Notes: generated by a model from the letters alone, not told the origin. Counted from the first letter of the stretch, positions 1-11,827 are shown. The stretch is DNA of 64,000 nt from Ricinus communis (GCF_019578655.1 NC_063256.1:19415350-19479349); one strand, 5' to 3'. Numbers and translations are program-made.

Positions 1-505
1 AAAGTACACTTCTTTAGTTTCACATACAGTTCATTATGCCTTAAAATTTCAAAAACCTTTTGAACATGTTCAATATGCTGAGACCAATTAGGGCTATAAA
101 TAAGAATGTCGTCAAAGAAGACAAGTATGAATTTTCTTAGATAAGGAAAAAAATTGAATTCATGAGAGCTTGGAAAGTTGAAGGTGCATTACATAAGCCA
201 AATGGCATGACTAGATATTCATAATGGCCATTATGGGTTCTAAATGCAGTTTTAGCAATATCAAAAGGATGTACCCGTACCTGGTGAAAACCTGCCCATA
301 AATCAAGTTTGGTAAAATATGACGCTCCATGGAGCTCATCTAACATGTCATCAATTGTGGGAATTGGAAAACGATCTTTAACCGTAACAACATTTAAAGC
401 TTTATAGTCGGTGCAAAAATGCCAAGAACCATCCTTTTTTTTAACTAGTAAGACGGGAGATGAAAAAGGACTAGTACTAGGACGAATTAGCCCTAATTGT
501 AGCAT
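1..505 (-). pseudogene. gypsy reverse transcriptase fragment
   Basis: The translation shows the gypsy RT blocks in order: a KKKDGSW motif, a DYKALN block, [13 protein letters not shown], the [12 protein letters not shown] block and [13 protein letters not shown]. The frame then breaks at a run of seven A (147-153, plus strand) that looks one base short. After the break another frame continues with FFDD, the catalytic YxDD-equivalent box, and reads to the window edge. An in-frame TAA separates it from the protease part upstream, where the family has Gln. Only the N-terminal and palm part of the RT is visible. It is non-functional as it stands. Assignment to Ty3/gypsy is secure from these blocks. 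Confidence 0.88.
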
Positions 506-514
506 ATCATGAAC

Positions 515-1483
515 TTATTTTTTAATTTCTGATTTTTGAAAATAGGCATACTTGTATGGACGCATATTGACGGGCTTGACGCCTTCCTTAAGAGTAATTT
601 TGTGCTCAATTTCCCTTTGAGGTGGCAGCTTGCTTGGTTCTAAAAAAATATCCCCATATGCTTCCAATAATTTATGCATATCAGTGGCCATTGGCTCACC
701 CTCAAACCCCTCATTCACACATGTTGTTTGTATGCTAATGGCATAGACAGAACACCCATTTTTTGAATGTTTTAGCACTGACTTGGTAGTAGACACATCG
801 AGTGGAGGGTTGCCCAATCCTCGAAGCTGAAATTGTTTACCATCCCGTGTAAAATCCATGGTCATCTTCTTCCAATCACATGTCACTTTCCCCAATAGCT
901 CTAACCAGTGTACTCCTAAAACCATGTCCAAACCCATTAGAGGTAAAGCATAAAGAGTAACAGCAAATGGGATACCTTGTATAGTGATCTCCACATTGTC
1001 AAATCTGCCTCGACACTCCAGATTGCTTCCGTTGGCAATTTTTACCCCAAAGGGATGTGTAGCTTGGATAGGTAAGTGCAGGAGTTGAGCTATTTTATCA
1101 TTGATGAAATTGTGTGTTGACCCACTGTCAATGAGTACATTCAACATGTGTGATCCAATTCTTACCTTAACTCTCATGGTTCTGTATCCCGAACACCCTG
1201 ATAACGCATGTAATGAAATTTCTGGAATTCTCTTCTGGAGATCCAAATCTTCATTATTCATAACTTCAGTTTCTTCTGCTTCTAATAACAAGATCCTGGG
1301 AGTTAGACAACGATGGCCTGGATTGAATCTGTCATCGCAATTGAAGCATAAGCCTCGTGCCCTCCTTTTATGCATTTCTTCAAATGTGAGGCGCTTGGTT
1401 GGTGTGGTTGCCTCTTTCTTAGGTGGTGGAGTCTCGTAGGACACTTGGTTGTATGGTTTATAGAATCATTGTTGTTTTTACAG
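515..1483 (-). pseudogene. gypsy gag C-terminus and aspartic protease
   Basis: Starts within the gag-pol reading frame, after three in-frame stops (TAG, TAA, TGA) lying between about 1450 and 1486. The N-terminal part has a zinc-knuckle-like CFNCDDRFNPGHRC. About 100 residues later comes the retropepsin motif LIDSGSTHNFI, with the catalytic Asp in DSG, then the flap and the VLGVHWLE block typical of plant gypsy proteases. The C-terminal stretch (PPQREIEHKI, VKPVNMRPY) is the linker into the RT. A TAA ends it just before the RT. The protease domain itself looks intact; the polyprotein is not. Confidence 0.88.
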
Positions 1484-2199
1484 CTACTGATCCTTCATCC
1501 TTGCATAATCAATGGCATCTTTGAGAGTTTTTGGCTTAAAGAATCTGATTGCATCTGCTATCTCAGGTTTGAGACCTCCTATGAACGTCCCTACCAAAGC
1601 CTTTTGTGTCCATCCGTGAACCCTGTTCCCCAACTGCTCAAACTGCCTCTGATAATCACGCAATGAACCTGTCTGCCTTATTTTTGATAAAGCTTCATCA
1701 AAATTTTCTCCTTTTGCTCGGCCAAACCTCGCCCATAACTCCTCCACGAGTGTGTCCCATGTTACTACCTTGCCTTCATTCTTGTATGCTCTCTTAAGCC
1801 ATTGCCACCATTCATTGGCTTCACCTTCGAAATGATAAGACGCCAAAGGTATTTCTTGGATTCAGTTGTCATTTGGAAGTCGAAGTATTGTTCAACTCTA
1901 GTGTTCCAAACTGTTGGATCATCTCCCTGGAATATGGGAAATTCCAGTTTAGCAGGTCTAGACTCAAACATTGGTTTGTGCTCGTCGTTCACTCCTTCTC
2001 TTTTGATTCGCGTTGGAGAGCCCATTGGATCCTCCGATTCAGCTCCCTTATCTGCCAATATAACATTGGACAGCTTAGTGATTGTCGACTCCAGTCTTTG
2101 CATCCTCTCTCCAAGACTGCTTTCCATGGAATCAAACCCTTGTTGTAAAAGCTCAATTCTTTCTTCTGCTCTCTCGATTCTTTCTTTGTTTGTTGACAT
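1484..2199 (-). pseudogene. gypsy gag (capsid) pseudogene
   Basis: The ATG at 2199 follows the primer-binding site by only a few bases, the usual place for gag. The N-terminus is a charged coiled-coil-like segment (repeated Glu/Arg/Leu, ERAEERIELLQQ), then a Retrotrans_gag-type domain: PIFQGDDPTVW, YFDFQ, and after a break GEANEWWQWL, LWARFG and GTFIGGLKPEIADAIR. The break is near 1852-1854 (plus-strand TTT), where one base appears to be lost. Gag forms the cytoplasmic particle that houses reverse transcription. This copy cannot make a full-length product. Confidence 0.86.
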
Positions 2200-2206
2200 A
2201 GTAGTC

Positions 2207-2221
2207 TGAGCTTTGATACCA
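2207..2221 (-). promoter_or_regulatory. primer-binding site of the gypsy element
   Basis: On the minus strand this reads TGGTATCAAAGCTCA, a one-mismatch version of the TGGTATCAGAGC site complementary to the 3' end of plant initiator-Met tRNA. It sits one base inside the LTR end, where minus-strand cDNA synthesis would be primed. Confidence 0.85.
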
Positions 2222-2222
2222 A

Positions 2223-2573
2223 TGATAGGTCCTAATCGGTAGCTCAATAAAATTCAATATTCTTTTAGGGTAAGAATGCACCACAAAGTTTATTTGGTTG
2301 TTTGATCATGCCTTTTCCATTAACTTCAACAAGTTTAAATACAAAAGGAATTAACAACTTAGCCTACTTTCTAGGACACAAGAGATCATGACTTTAACAG
2401 CCATATCCTACAACGTCCACTAGAGGATTTTTAAGAAATACTACCTGCTCTAATAAAAGGAAATAACAAAAGTAAATATACTAGGCAATAGAAAAGTCCA
2501 CGTTGGCAGATCCACTTATTCCATATATCTAGGATTCTTCTTAGGCACTCTTTGTGATCTTCAAATCCTAACA
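2223..2573 (-). repeat. 5' LTR of the gypsy element (351 bp)
   Basis: On the minus strand it begins TGTTAGGATTTG and ends CCTATCA, next to the primer-binding site, giving the usual TG...CA ends. The right boundary is inferred from the TG end only, because the partner LTR is outside the window and no target duplication can be checked. Confidence 0.65.
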
Positions 2574-2636
2574 AGTTTCTTCCTCAGTAGCTGCTGTGTG
2601 CTTTCCGAAAACTCTGTTTTACTTAAGTTTTTCACT

Positions 2637-2648
2637 TGGTATCAGAGC
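2637..2648 (+). promoter_or_regulatory. primer-binding site of the copia element
   Basis: TGGTATCAGAGC matches the canonical plant initiator-Met tRNA primer site and lies two bases inside the LTR end at 2634, 5 bases before the gag ATG at 2653. Confidence 0.9.
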
Positions 2649-2652
2649 TATA

Positions 2653-3718
2653 ATGGCCAGTGCTGTCGATCAACAAACTTCAATGTTAGGGAACAGCTCA
2701 GGCAAAGAAAAGAGCTCTAGCTCAATCAACACTCAAGACGCCAATGACGTGACTGCAAGTTCTTTCCTGAGCCAGAAGGTAGTTACCTCGTCAGGTAACC
2801 TTTTTGGGTCCTATTGCTCTGTCAAACTCAACCATGACAACTATCTGCTATGGAAAAATCTTGTTCTCCCTATTATCAAAGGTAATAGAATGAAAGGACA
2901 AATTACAGGGACTAGAAAGTGTCCACCTGAGTTTATAATCACTCCAAATAGAGGAAAGGATGAAGAGATTCTTGAAAGAAACCCAGAATATGAAGACTGG
3001 GTAGTTCATGACCTGATCTTACTGGGATGGATATATAACTTGATTGAATCAGATGTGTCTGTGAGCTCATGGGTTGTGAAACTGCAAAAGACCCGTAGGA
3101 CTTTATTAAAGAGTTGTTTAGGATGCAGACACGATCAAATGTGGTTTACTATAAAAGGGAGTTTTAAAAGTTCTCCAAAGGGGGTAGAGTATGTTTGAAT
3201 ACTTGAAGACTGCAAAGAAGCTTGCCGACAACCTTGCTCCTACAAGTAAACCAGTGCCTTTGGAGGATTTAGTCTCTCAAGTTCTAACGAGGCTAGATTC
3301 TCTTGAATACAACCCATTGGTTTGTCAAATCTATGAAAAAGATGAGATCAGTTGGGTTGAACTTCAAGTTAAGCTATTGAGCTATGAGAAAAGGCTAGAA
3401 CTGATCAATGCAGGAGCATTTTCAATCAACTTAGGCTAAGTTTTAGCTAATGTTGCCATTGCTAAGAACTCAGGAAGCTGTGGTGGACCAAGCAAGAATC
3501 ACAGCAATTTTTAAGGGAATCAAAACAAGAACCAAGGACAGGTTTATCCTCAAAACAATAATTAGTCATCAGGATACAGTGGCAATAGAGGTGGTAGAGG
3601 CTTTAGAGGAAGAGGAAGTAGAGGAAACAACTCCAAGCCAACTTGTCAAGTCTGTGGCAAGTTTCTATTGCTAAATGCTACTATAGGTATGATGAATCAT
3701 ACCAGGGTAATGTGCCAG
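2653..3718 (+). pseudogene. copia gag pseudogene
   Basis: Starts at the first ATG after the primer site (MASAVDQQTSM). It contains the copia gag hallmarks: LNHDNYLLWKNLVLPIIKGN with a following TGTRKCPPEF-like block, and further on a UBN2-type region (LADNLAPTSKPVPLEDLVSQVL). Frames change near 3190 and 3440. A Gly/Arg-rich stretch and a degenerate Cys-rich end (CQVCGK) mark the former zinc knuckle near 3640-3670. The product would be the particle protein of a copia element; this copy is dead. Confidence 0.85.
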
Positions 3719-3778
3719 AATAGAATAAGCCCAATGTAGGAAACACCAACTTAGCATATGTAGCAGGACCTGAGATTA

Positions 3779-5290
3779 TAAATGATTCAGCATGGTATGC
3801 AAACGGTGGTGCTAGTGCTCATGTGACTGGCAATCCCTCTCATATTAGTGAGAAAATGGAATATACTAGTAAACAACTTCATACTATTGGAAATGGAAAT
3901 GAATTATCTATTGCTTATGTTGGTAATACAACTTTGCCCATTACACAGAATAAAGCTTTACTGTTGAAACATGTTTTGCATGTCCCTAAGATTAAGAAAA
4001 ACTTGATTAGCATTTCTCAACTCACTACATACAATGATATTTATGTTGAGTTTGATTCTTATGGCTATGCTGTGAAGGACGAGCAAACAAGAGTACCTGT
4101 GCTCAAGAGGAGACTTAAGGATGGCCTGTATCAACTTAACATCTCCACAAACACATCAAACCTTATTTCTCAAGTCAACCATGGACCACCTCCTCAACAA
4201 AAATTTTCTTATCAAGTTAGTTGTAATGCTACTCAGTCAGGTAGTTCAATTAGTAAGTAGTCTTTCATTTTCCTAAAGGAAATCTGGCATAGAAGGTTAG
4301 GTCATCCTTCATCTAGAGTTCTCAATCAGATCTTGCAAAGTTGTAATAAAAAATTCCAAGTTAATGAAAAACAAAGCTTCTATGATGCATGTTAGTATGG
4401 AAAATCTCACATGTTGCCATTTAATTTATCTAGTTCACATGCCTTAAAGCCACTTGAATTGATTCATATAGACCTATGGGGTCCTGCACCTCTCTTGTCT
4501 TTGTCTGGCTATCGATATTATATCAGTTTTATAGATGATTTTAGTCGTTACACTTGGATCTTTTCACTGAAAACAAATATGATGGATTATCTGCATTCAT
4601 TCAGTTTAGAACTCTAATTTAAAACTAACTTGAAAAGAAAATTAAGTGCATTCAGTCAGACATGGGAGGGGAATAGTAGAGTTTTACAAACTACCTTAAA
4701 CAAGAAGGGATAGCAATTAGACACTCATGTCCTTTTACTCATGCTCAGAATGGTCGAGCAGAAAGGAAACATAGGCATATTGTAGAGACAAGATTAACTC
4801 TACTTGCTAAGTCCAAAGTCCCTCTAAAATATTGGCATGAAGCCTTTCAAACCTTTGTATACCTTATAAACCGTCTGCCTACTCCTACACTTAAAGGAAA
4901 AACACCTTTATAAATTTTGTTTCATAAATCACCAGATTACAAGTCTCTAAAGACATTTGGTTGTGCCTACTTTCCATGTCTTCGACCATACCAACATAAT
5001 AAATTTCAGTTCCACACCACTAAACGTGTTTTTCTAGGGCTCAGTGCTGATCACAAAGGGTACAAATGTGTCAGTTCTACTGGCAAAGTTTATATTAGTC
5101 GCCATGTTAACTTCAATGAATATGAGTTCCTTTGTCACAATAGCTTTTTCAACATTAGAATGAGTGAAATAAGTACTATGCTTGAAGTTCCAAATTGGTT
5201 CCCTCAGCTAGTCAACACAACCTCACCACCAAAACATTCACCATCGAGTCCTTCCACTCCACATACTGCCACATCGACTCCTATTTAGTC
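3779..5290 (+). pseudogene. copia protease and integrase pseudogene
   Basis: The protease active site reads WYANGGASAHVTGNPS, so the expected Asp-Ser-Gly is changed to Asn-Gly-Gly and the enzyme is dead. The GAG-pre-integrase block IWHRRLGHPSSRVLNQIL follows at about 4281. The integrase core shows HIDLWGP (first Asp), the SDMGGE block (second Asp, with adjacent stops) and NGRAERKHRH (catalytic Glu), then the CAYFPCLRPY and KRVFLGLS blocks of the C-terminal part. Several stops and frame changes separate these. Family membership is certain; function is lost. Confidence 0.87.
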
Positions 5291-5539
5291 AAGTACTATA
5301 AGGCACTCTTTGAGCTCTTCTCAAGTATGCTCCTCAAGTTTCTTCACTCAACCTTTAAACTCTCATGAAAGTCATATTTAGTAAAAAGGGAGGATTAGGT
5401 GGTGAACAAGATGTAACAATAGAGCATGATGAAATTGGTGATATTGCTGAAGAGGTTGTTTAACCACAATACCAACAACATCATATAGTAACAAGATCTA
5501 AGGTTGGAGTGTACAAACCTAAGTAGCAGTTATCATATT

Positions 5540-6395
5540 ACCACCTCTTTTTAACTGTAACTACCTTTGTCCCAATTGAACCAGCCACTATTGCAAAAGC
5601 TATGAAATCAAAGTGTTGGTATGATGCTATGAAGGAAAAGATTAGTGCTCTATAGAGAAATAAAACATGGGAATTAGTGCCTTTCTTACTTACGTATAAC
5701 ATTGTTGGAAACAAGTGGGTCTTCAAGATCAAATATAATGAAGATGGTACCTTTCAAAGGTGTAAAGCCAGGTTGGTTGCGAAAGGCTTCACATAAACAC
5801 ATGGAATTAATTTCTCTAAGACTTTCAGCCCTATAGTTAAGGCCTCTAATGTTCGAATAGTTCTTACAGTAGCAGTAGCTAAGGGCTGGATTATGAGACA
5901 ACTTGACATAAAAAATGCGTTCTTTAATGGAAATCTTTAAGAGAGTGTTTATATGCATCAACCAAGTGGATTCATTGATGAGGTAAAGCCAAGCTATGTT
6001 TGTAAGCTTAAGAAAGCCTTGTGTGGCTTGGAGTAAGCCTCGAGGGCATGGTATGAAGAGCCGAAAAACACATTGACAACCTGGGATTTTAAAAACTCCA
6101 AATGTGACACATCATTATTCTTTTACAGAAACAAAGAACAGGTCATGATGGTGTTGATCTACGTAGATGACATACTGGTTACAGGGAGTAATTCAAAGTC
6201 CTTACAATTGTTCATTAAGAGACTGCACAAACTATTTGCTCTCAAGTATATGGGGGAGCTTCATCACTTCCTTGGCATCGAAGTTAGAAGAGATGTCACA
6301 AGAATGTATCTGACACAAACTAGGTACATTGAGGAACTGTTCAGAAAGACAAAGATGATTGACACTAAGCCTTGCCCTACTCCATGCTTATTTCT
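5540..6395 (+). pseudogene. copia reverse transcriptase, truncated
   Basis: The copia RT (RVT_2) blocks appear in order: [44 protein letters not shown], the QLDIKNAFFNGNL block (catalytic Asp), [23 protein letters not shown] (YVDD) and YMGELHHFLGIEV. The stops at L*RN, FT*TH, NL*ES and GLE*AS all replace what is normally Gln. RNase H is missing, because the element ends after DTKPCPTPC. Confidence 0.88.
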
Positions 6396-6429
6396 CCTCT
6401 TTGATCCTTATTGGATATGATAATTTATT

Positions 6430-7800
6430 ATTGACTCTAACATACCTACACCATCATCATCAACATCAAGTGAATTAGACTCATCATATATAACATGCAC
6501 AGACTCTTCAACAACTTAAGTTCTTTTACTATAGACTCTATAGGATTTACTTATTATGGCATACCTCAAATATATTCCTTTATCAGTTTTTGAATCAAAT
6601 TTTCTAAAATTATCCTTGGTATTTAATATATAGCATTTGCAACTAAATACCCTTAGATATGAAATCTTAGGTTTTCTATCATTTCAAAGCTCATAAGGAG
6701 TTTTACTCAAAATAGGTCTAATATAAACACGATTTGCAATATAATAAGTGGTATTAACGGCTTCAGCCCAAAAGTACTTAGAAAGATTATACTTACTCAG
6801 CATGGTTCGAGCCATCTCTACCAATATTCTATTCTTTCTTTCAACATCCCATTTTATTGAGGTATCCTAGGGGAAAAAAGTTATGAGAAATACCCGTTTG
6901 TTCACAAAGATTTTAAAACTTTCATTTTCAAATTCTTTTCCATGGTCACTTCTAATAGAAGCAATTTTAAAAACTTTTTTATTTTGAATTCTTTTTGAAA
7001 CTCTTAAAAACACTTCATAATTTTCATCCTTATGAATAAGAAAGACTACCTGAGTGTATCTAGAATAATAATCTATAATCACAAATGCATGCCACTTAAA
7101 CTAGCAACTCTACAAGATCCAAATAAATCCATATGCAAGAGTTGAAGAGGTCTAGAGGATGTTATTTTTGGCTTTGAAAGAACTCTTATGTTTCTTTCCC
7201 ATTTGACATGCTCCACACACCTTGTCTTTATTGTATTTAACTTTTGGAAGGCCAAGGACATGCTAATCTTTGCACAAGTCTCCAATGAGCTCCATGCTAG
7301 CATGCTTGAGCCTTCTATGCCATATCCAAAAGTCATCATTTAAAGCTACAAGGCACTCAACCTTTTGACTAGTTAATTTAGCAAGGTCAACCATGTATAC
7401 ATATTAATCCTTTCACCATTAAACATAATTTTGTTCCCTTGAGTAAGATTTTGACCCAAACTAAAGTAATCATGTCCCAACATATTGAATTAAATTAATA
7501 ACATCATTGGGCTTGATTAACCTCAATTTTTCCTGTGGATTCTAGCCTTGGTCCAAATATCTTGAATAAGCCTATTTAAGGCCTCCTTCATTCTTTTGGC
7601 TCTAGCTCTTGTAATTGGGCCTCCCTTGATGAACATTGGATCATTTGGGATTCTAAATCGATCCCATTGACTTGGTTGGCCACTGGACTCCTTAGGCTTT
7701 AAGTTTGCATCATTACCTTACCCTCATTTTTCATCTCAAGGTGTAAGAAGAGATGTGAATTTCCTGTCATGTGTCTAGAGCATCCACTATCAAAAGTTAC
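6430..7800 (-). pseudogene. copia protease and integrase pseudogene
   Basis: Near 7797-7748 the minus strand encodes FDSGCSRHMTGNSHLF, a copia aspartic protease site with an intact DSG. Lower down come a Cys-rich GAG-pre-integrase remnant (CVEHVKWERN), PLQLLHMDLFGSCR (first catalytic Asp), DYYSRYTQVVFL, and IRSDHGKEFENE (second Asp). The C-terminal integrase text (CYILNTKDN, FDSKTDKGIYL, VVEESVHV) reads down to about 6430. Frames shift several times and stops are common. The NGxxERK Glu block is not clear. Confidence 0.85.
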
Positions 7801-7849
7801 CATTTATTCTCACTTGTGGTACTCTTCAAGCACATCTACAAAATAAAGA

Positions 7850-9715
7850 TTCACTTCTTTCTAGGTACCCAAATGTATTTGGATCTTTTGTTGTTAGTTT
7901 TAGATGTATTACTAAATAGATACCCCAAATGGCTCATTCTTATAGGACACTTATAGTTTGTATGTCCATTCATATAATAATAAAAACAAGTGACATTTAT
8001 AAGATGATGATCGTGATTTTGATGCACATGCCCATTTCTCAAAAGTCTAACATTTGAATGCTTATGATCATGTTTCCTCTTTTGATGTGAGGTCTTAGAG
8101 TTTTGAATCTTTGCCTTTGCCTTCCTTGACCACTTGCCCTTTTGGATTGGGTCTTAAGAGGTGGAGCTTGAGTTCCTTTAAGTCTAGAGCTAGAAGCTCC
8201 TTTGCTAGAATTAGAGGATGATGTAAAGACATTAGATGGTTTCATAAATATTGTTTTGTTCTTACTAGAAGAACTATGTCCAAATCCCAAACCATACTTT
8301 ATTAAAGTTAAGCATTTAAATCATCAAATTTCTCTTTATCCTGTGAAAACTTAGCAATTTGAGAGTTTATCTTTGAAAGCTCCTTTTCAAATTCTCATTA
8401 AGCTTAGTTACCTTCTTATATTCCACAAGATTCACCTTCCCTTTAGACAAGCATTCTTCTAGGGAAGTAGTTAAATCTTCATTTGATTTAGAAAGTGAAC
8501 TAATTTCAATTTTCAAATCATCAATTAACTTTTTAAGCTCATTTACTTTTCTTTGAAAAATATTTTCTTTAAAACTATTTGATCATACTTATGAATGGTA
8601 AGATCACATATCTCAACAAGTTCATTCTAAATAGGAGAGTTAGAGTCAATTACCTCATTATTTATAGGTTCCTTTATTGCTATGAAGCAAAGATTTGCTA
8701 CCTCATTCTCACTAGAGCCATCATCATCCTCAAACTTTTGCTTCTTGGGATAATTTTTGAGCTTGGGGCAATCCGCTTTGATATGACTCGATTTGTTGCA
8801 ACCAAAGCATATGATCGATTCTTTCTTGTTGTCATCATACTTCTTGAATGGTTTGCCAAATTTCTTTTTCTTCATGAGAACATTTCTGAGCTTCTTAAAA
8901 ATGAGAGCAAGATCCTCATCATCGTCTTCACTATAATCACTTTCACTTTAACTTGAGATGACTTCCTTGGCTTTGAGTGCAATTGACTTCTTCTTCTCTT
9001 CCTTGACTTTCTTGGGAATTCTTTTTGATCATTTGTCATGATCATCTCATGAGTGAGGAGTTTGCCCATAAGGAGGTCAATAGAAAGGATGGAAAGATTG
9101 TTGGCTTCTTCAATTGAGTTAACTTTTGACTCCCACTCCTTTCTAAGAAGATCTCTCAAAATTTTATTGTTTATCTCCTCAAGTTAATATATCTTGCCAA
9201 GCTTCTTCAAGGCATTGATGATGCTCATAAGTCAGCTACACATTTCAAAGACTTTCTTATTAGGCATTATTTGGAACATCTCATACTCATGTATCAAAAT
9301 TTGAGTCTTTTTGGTCTTAATTTGAGTAGTTCCTTCATGCTTATTGGCCAATGAGTTTCAAATCTCCTTGGCAGAAAGGCAATGTTTAACTCCACCATAC
9401 TCTTCTCTAAATAGAGCATAATAGAGAATGTTCATAGCCTTTCTATCCCTTGAGTAAAGCTTTCTTTCTTCTAAAGATTATTCTTTCTTAGTCTTGAGAA
9501 TTTTAATACCATTTTCCTTCTTTGTTGGAAGAGTCACACCTTCTTCTACAGTATCCTAAAGATCAATTCCATCATTCTCAAGGACTATTTCCATGCGATT
9601 CTTCCAATATGGGTAGTTAGTTCTATCAAAGAAGGGAGGCCTATTGAAAGCTTGACCATTCCATCATGGTTTGATGTGGTTGCCATGGACCTCTACTTCA
9701 AGATGATTAAGTTAT
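7850..9715 (-). pseudogene. copia gag pseudogene
   Basis: The N-terminal part, read near 9690-9580, has PPFFDRTNYPYWKNRMEI, the classic start of a UBN2/Gag-polypeptide domain. This is followed by KEIWNSLANKHEGT-like text and KTQILIHEYEMFQ. A zinc knuckle CFGCNKSSHIKADC (CX2CX4HX4C) lies near 8815-8770. A Lys/Ser-rich low-complexity linker toward the protease fills 8300-7850. At least three frame changes and several stops are present. The exact start codon cannot be set. Confidence 0.8.
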
Positions 9716-9734
9716 TTGATGAAAAACACCAACG

Positions 9735-9747
9735 CTTTGATATCAAA
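9735..9747 (-). promoter_or_regulatory. primer-binding site of the minus-strand copia element
   Basis: The minus strand reads TTTGATATCAAAGCG directly inside the LTR end at 9749, a diverged form of the initiator-Met primer site TGGTATCAGAGC. Confidence 0.7.
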
Positions 9748-9748
9748 T

Positions 9749-10949
9749 GTAAATTCTAGTAGCAACTAAGAGTGGGGATGAATTGGTTGAAATTAAAAAC
9801 TAAACATAAGATAAACCAAAAATGAAAAATCAAGTACAACTCACAATATCAAGAATTTATAGTGGTTCGGCCAACTATTGCCTATATCCACTCCTCAAGA
9901 ATTCTCTTGAGATTTCTACTATCAAATAGAATTATAAACCTAACTCTATTTGTGTTCTTTTACAAGGTTAAGAACAAATCTAAGTGTTTTTGCTAAGGCT
10001 CGCACTCTAACCTAAGTGTTTTTCTAGGCTCACACTCTAACCCTCTAAGATTTTCAATCTTAATTACAAGAGCTTTTAATTCCTACCTAAATACTTAATC
10101 TCCCCTTTTGAGCTTTGAATACATGAATTAAATACTCAACTACCTAAATAGTCAAACTCATACTTGAATCTTTATTACAAGATGAAAAAGATGAAGATTT
10201 AAGGTTGTTGATAGTAAATACACAATTGAGGCTCAAAATAAATGCTCTTTCTTGACATAGAATAATTAGAAATGAAGTTTAAATACTTCTAGGTGAAATA
10301 TAGACGTTGCACCCTCATTAAATGTAAAAATAGTTGTTTCAACAACCTTCATGAATGCAGCTTCATGGGTGGGAAGAATTCTTCACAGCCGTGAAGCATC
10401 AACGCTTAGATTTAAAAAACTGAAACATGTCATAGGCTGAACAATTCTTCATGGCTGGGAACTTTAGCTCTAAACTCTATTGTGATTTCTTAAAGTTTTG
10501 GAGAGTTGTCATCTTTCATGAGTGTGAAATTTTTGTTCACATATAGGAAGATTTGTTCACAGTCGTGAATCTCCATCTTCATGGCTGGGAATGCTGGCCA
10601 TGGCTTCTTCTATGGTTTCTTCAAGTTTTGGGAGGAAGACATTCTACACGGGCGTGAACATTTCTTCACTACTATGAATCCTCGTATTTACGCCTATGAA
10701 GGATGTTGTGAATGCTACTGCCCTTTTTGCTGTTTGAGTTGAGAATTCTTCATGGCTGGAAACTTTTCCTCACAACTTGGAAACTGAAGTTTCACGGCCA
10801 TGAACAAAAGTTCACGGGCGTGAATCTGCACTATTTTAAAAGAACGAATTTTCCTTCATTGCGCGTAAACACTCAAACATAAAAATAGTCATTCTTAATT
10901 GTTTGTAATCATCAAAATAGAATTAATAATTCTCATGGTTCAATAAACA
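9749..10949 (-). repeat. 5' LTR of the minus-strand copia element (about 1.2 kb)
   Basis: On the minus strand it starts TGTTTATTGAACC and ends AATTTACA next to the primer site. It is matched in inverted orientation by 11828-13097 along its whole length, including the end block CAACCAATTC and the start block with AACAATTAAGAATGACTA. The outer half carries several near-palindromes of the TTCACGGGCGTGAA type (10382, 10791, 10811). Confidence 0.85.
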
Positions 10950-11753
10950 TCTTTATTTTGGTTAAATCTTTTTGATTTGTGATCTTATAAGCTTGTAATA
11001 ACTTTAGATTCTTTGTTTTCTCCCTTAGAGATTACAGTTTTGATGAGGAACAACTAAATTATTGCTAGGGCTATGGGTTAACTTTGTGAATATTTGGTTA
11101 TACTTTGAGTTTAATTAAATTGAAATCTTTTTATGTTTATCCTCAAGTTTTTTAATATCTTTGGTATTCTATTTTGTTTAGGCAACAAATAAGAATGTAT
11201 TCTTGCTTGTGTTGTGAATTGAGAGGTTTTCTCACAAAGTGCTTGATGAAATGCTTGCCTTATGGGTTTGCTAAGTAGAGATGCTTTTTAACCCTAGTAT
11301 CGCCTTTAAGCCTATATGTATTTGTTGATCTTTCAAAGTCCTTGAGATTGTGGGTATTTCTTTGGTGAATAGGTGAGAGTTTTCTTCAAGAAAATGAGTG
11401 AATTCTTTTAGGAATCGAAGGTAGGAGTTCCACACTTAGAGATGAGTGTTGACTTATTGACCTTAAGTGGGTAAAGCATAATATATTAAGAGTATTTCAT
11501 TAACTCAAATGAGACTATAAAGCCCTAGCAATCCTTAATTTTGAAGTTCTCCATTTATCTTAATTAGATAGAGTTTAGTTTAAAAGTCTAAAGTAGTGAT
11601 AAAATCAAGGCTTATTTCTTTTAATCCAATATTGATTATTAAATATTAGTTGGCTAATTAATTTCAGTATTTATAGATTCAATCTCCATGGGGCAATACT
11701 CTACTCTCACTTTATTTCTTTTGTGCGGTCTGTATACTTGCGGGAGTTTCACA
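10950..11753 (+). repeat. 3' part of an Athila/Tat LTR
   Basis: Noncoding sequence ending in CA immediately before the Athila/Tat-type primer site. Its left part was displaced by the copia LTR insertion. No matching partner LTR is in the window, so the full length is unknown. Confidence 0.7.
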
Positions 11754-11763
11754 ATAAGTTTTT

Positions 11764-11780
11764 AGTGCCGTTGCCGGGGA
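11764..11780 (+). promoter_or_regulatory. primer-binding site, Athila/Tat type
   Basis: AGTGCCGTTGCCGGGGA differs by a base or two from the TGGCGCCGTTGCCGGGGA site found next to the 5' LTR of many Athila and Tat elements. Confidence 0.8.
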
Positions 11781-11827
11781 TTATTTTTTATGATATTGAT
11801 ACCAAGTTAGTTGCTAGTAATCTAACG

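Larger units (their letters stand above)
1..2573 (-). mobile_element. Ty3/gypsy LTR retrotransposon, cut by the window edge
   Basis: Read on the minus strand, the order is LTR (2573-2223), primer-binding site, gag, CCHC-like knuckle, aspartic protease and reverse transcriptase, running off the left edge in the RT. This order and the RT type are those of Ty3/gypsy; the gag knuckle with a PGHRC end is common in chromovirus-type elements, so that lineage is likely but not proven. The reading frame is broken by at least two single-base losses in homopolymer runs and four in-frame stops. The RNase H, integrase and 3' LTR would lie left of the window. It appears to have inserted into the 5' LTR of the copia element that starts at 2574, since only about 60 bp of that LTR remain. 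Confidence 0.9.
2574..6395 (+). mobile_element. Ty1/copia retrotransposon, degenerate and 3'-truncated
   Basis: The order is a 61-bp LTR remnant ending TTTTTCA (2634), PBS TGGTATCAGAGC (2637-2648), gag, protease, integrase and reverse transcriptase, which is the copia gene order. It is riddled with stops and frameshifts. Most clear stops in the RT lie at positions where the family has Gln. The element stops abruptly in the RT/RNase H linker near 6395, where the sequence switches to a copia element of the other strand. The missing left part of the LTR is explained by the gypsy insertion at 2573. Confidence 0.88.
6396..10949 (-). mobile_element. Ty1/copia retrotransposon, degenerate, 3' half missing
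   Basis: On the minus strand: LTR (10949-9749), PBS-like site (9747-9735), gag, zinc knuckle, protease and integrase, ending near 6396 without RT or RNase H. Copia order is shown by integrase following the protease. The loss of RT coincides with the junction to the plus-strand copia fragment, so the two elements meet 3' end to 3' end, probably through deletion. Its 5' LTR interrupts the LTR of an Athila/Tat-like element that resumes at 10950. Confidence 0.85.
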
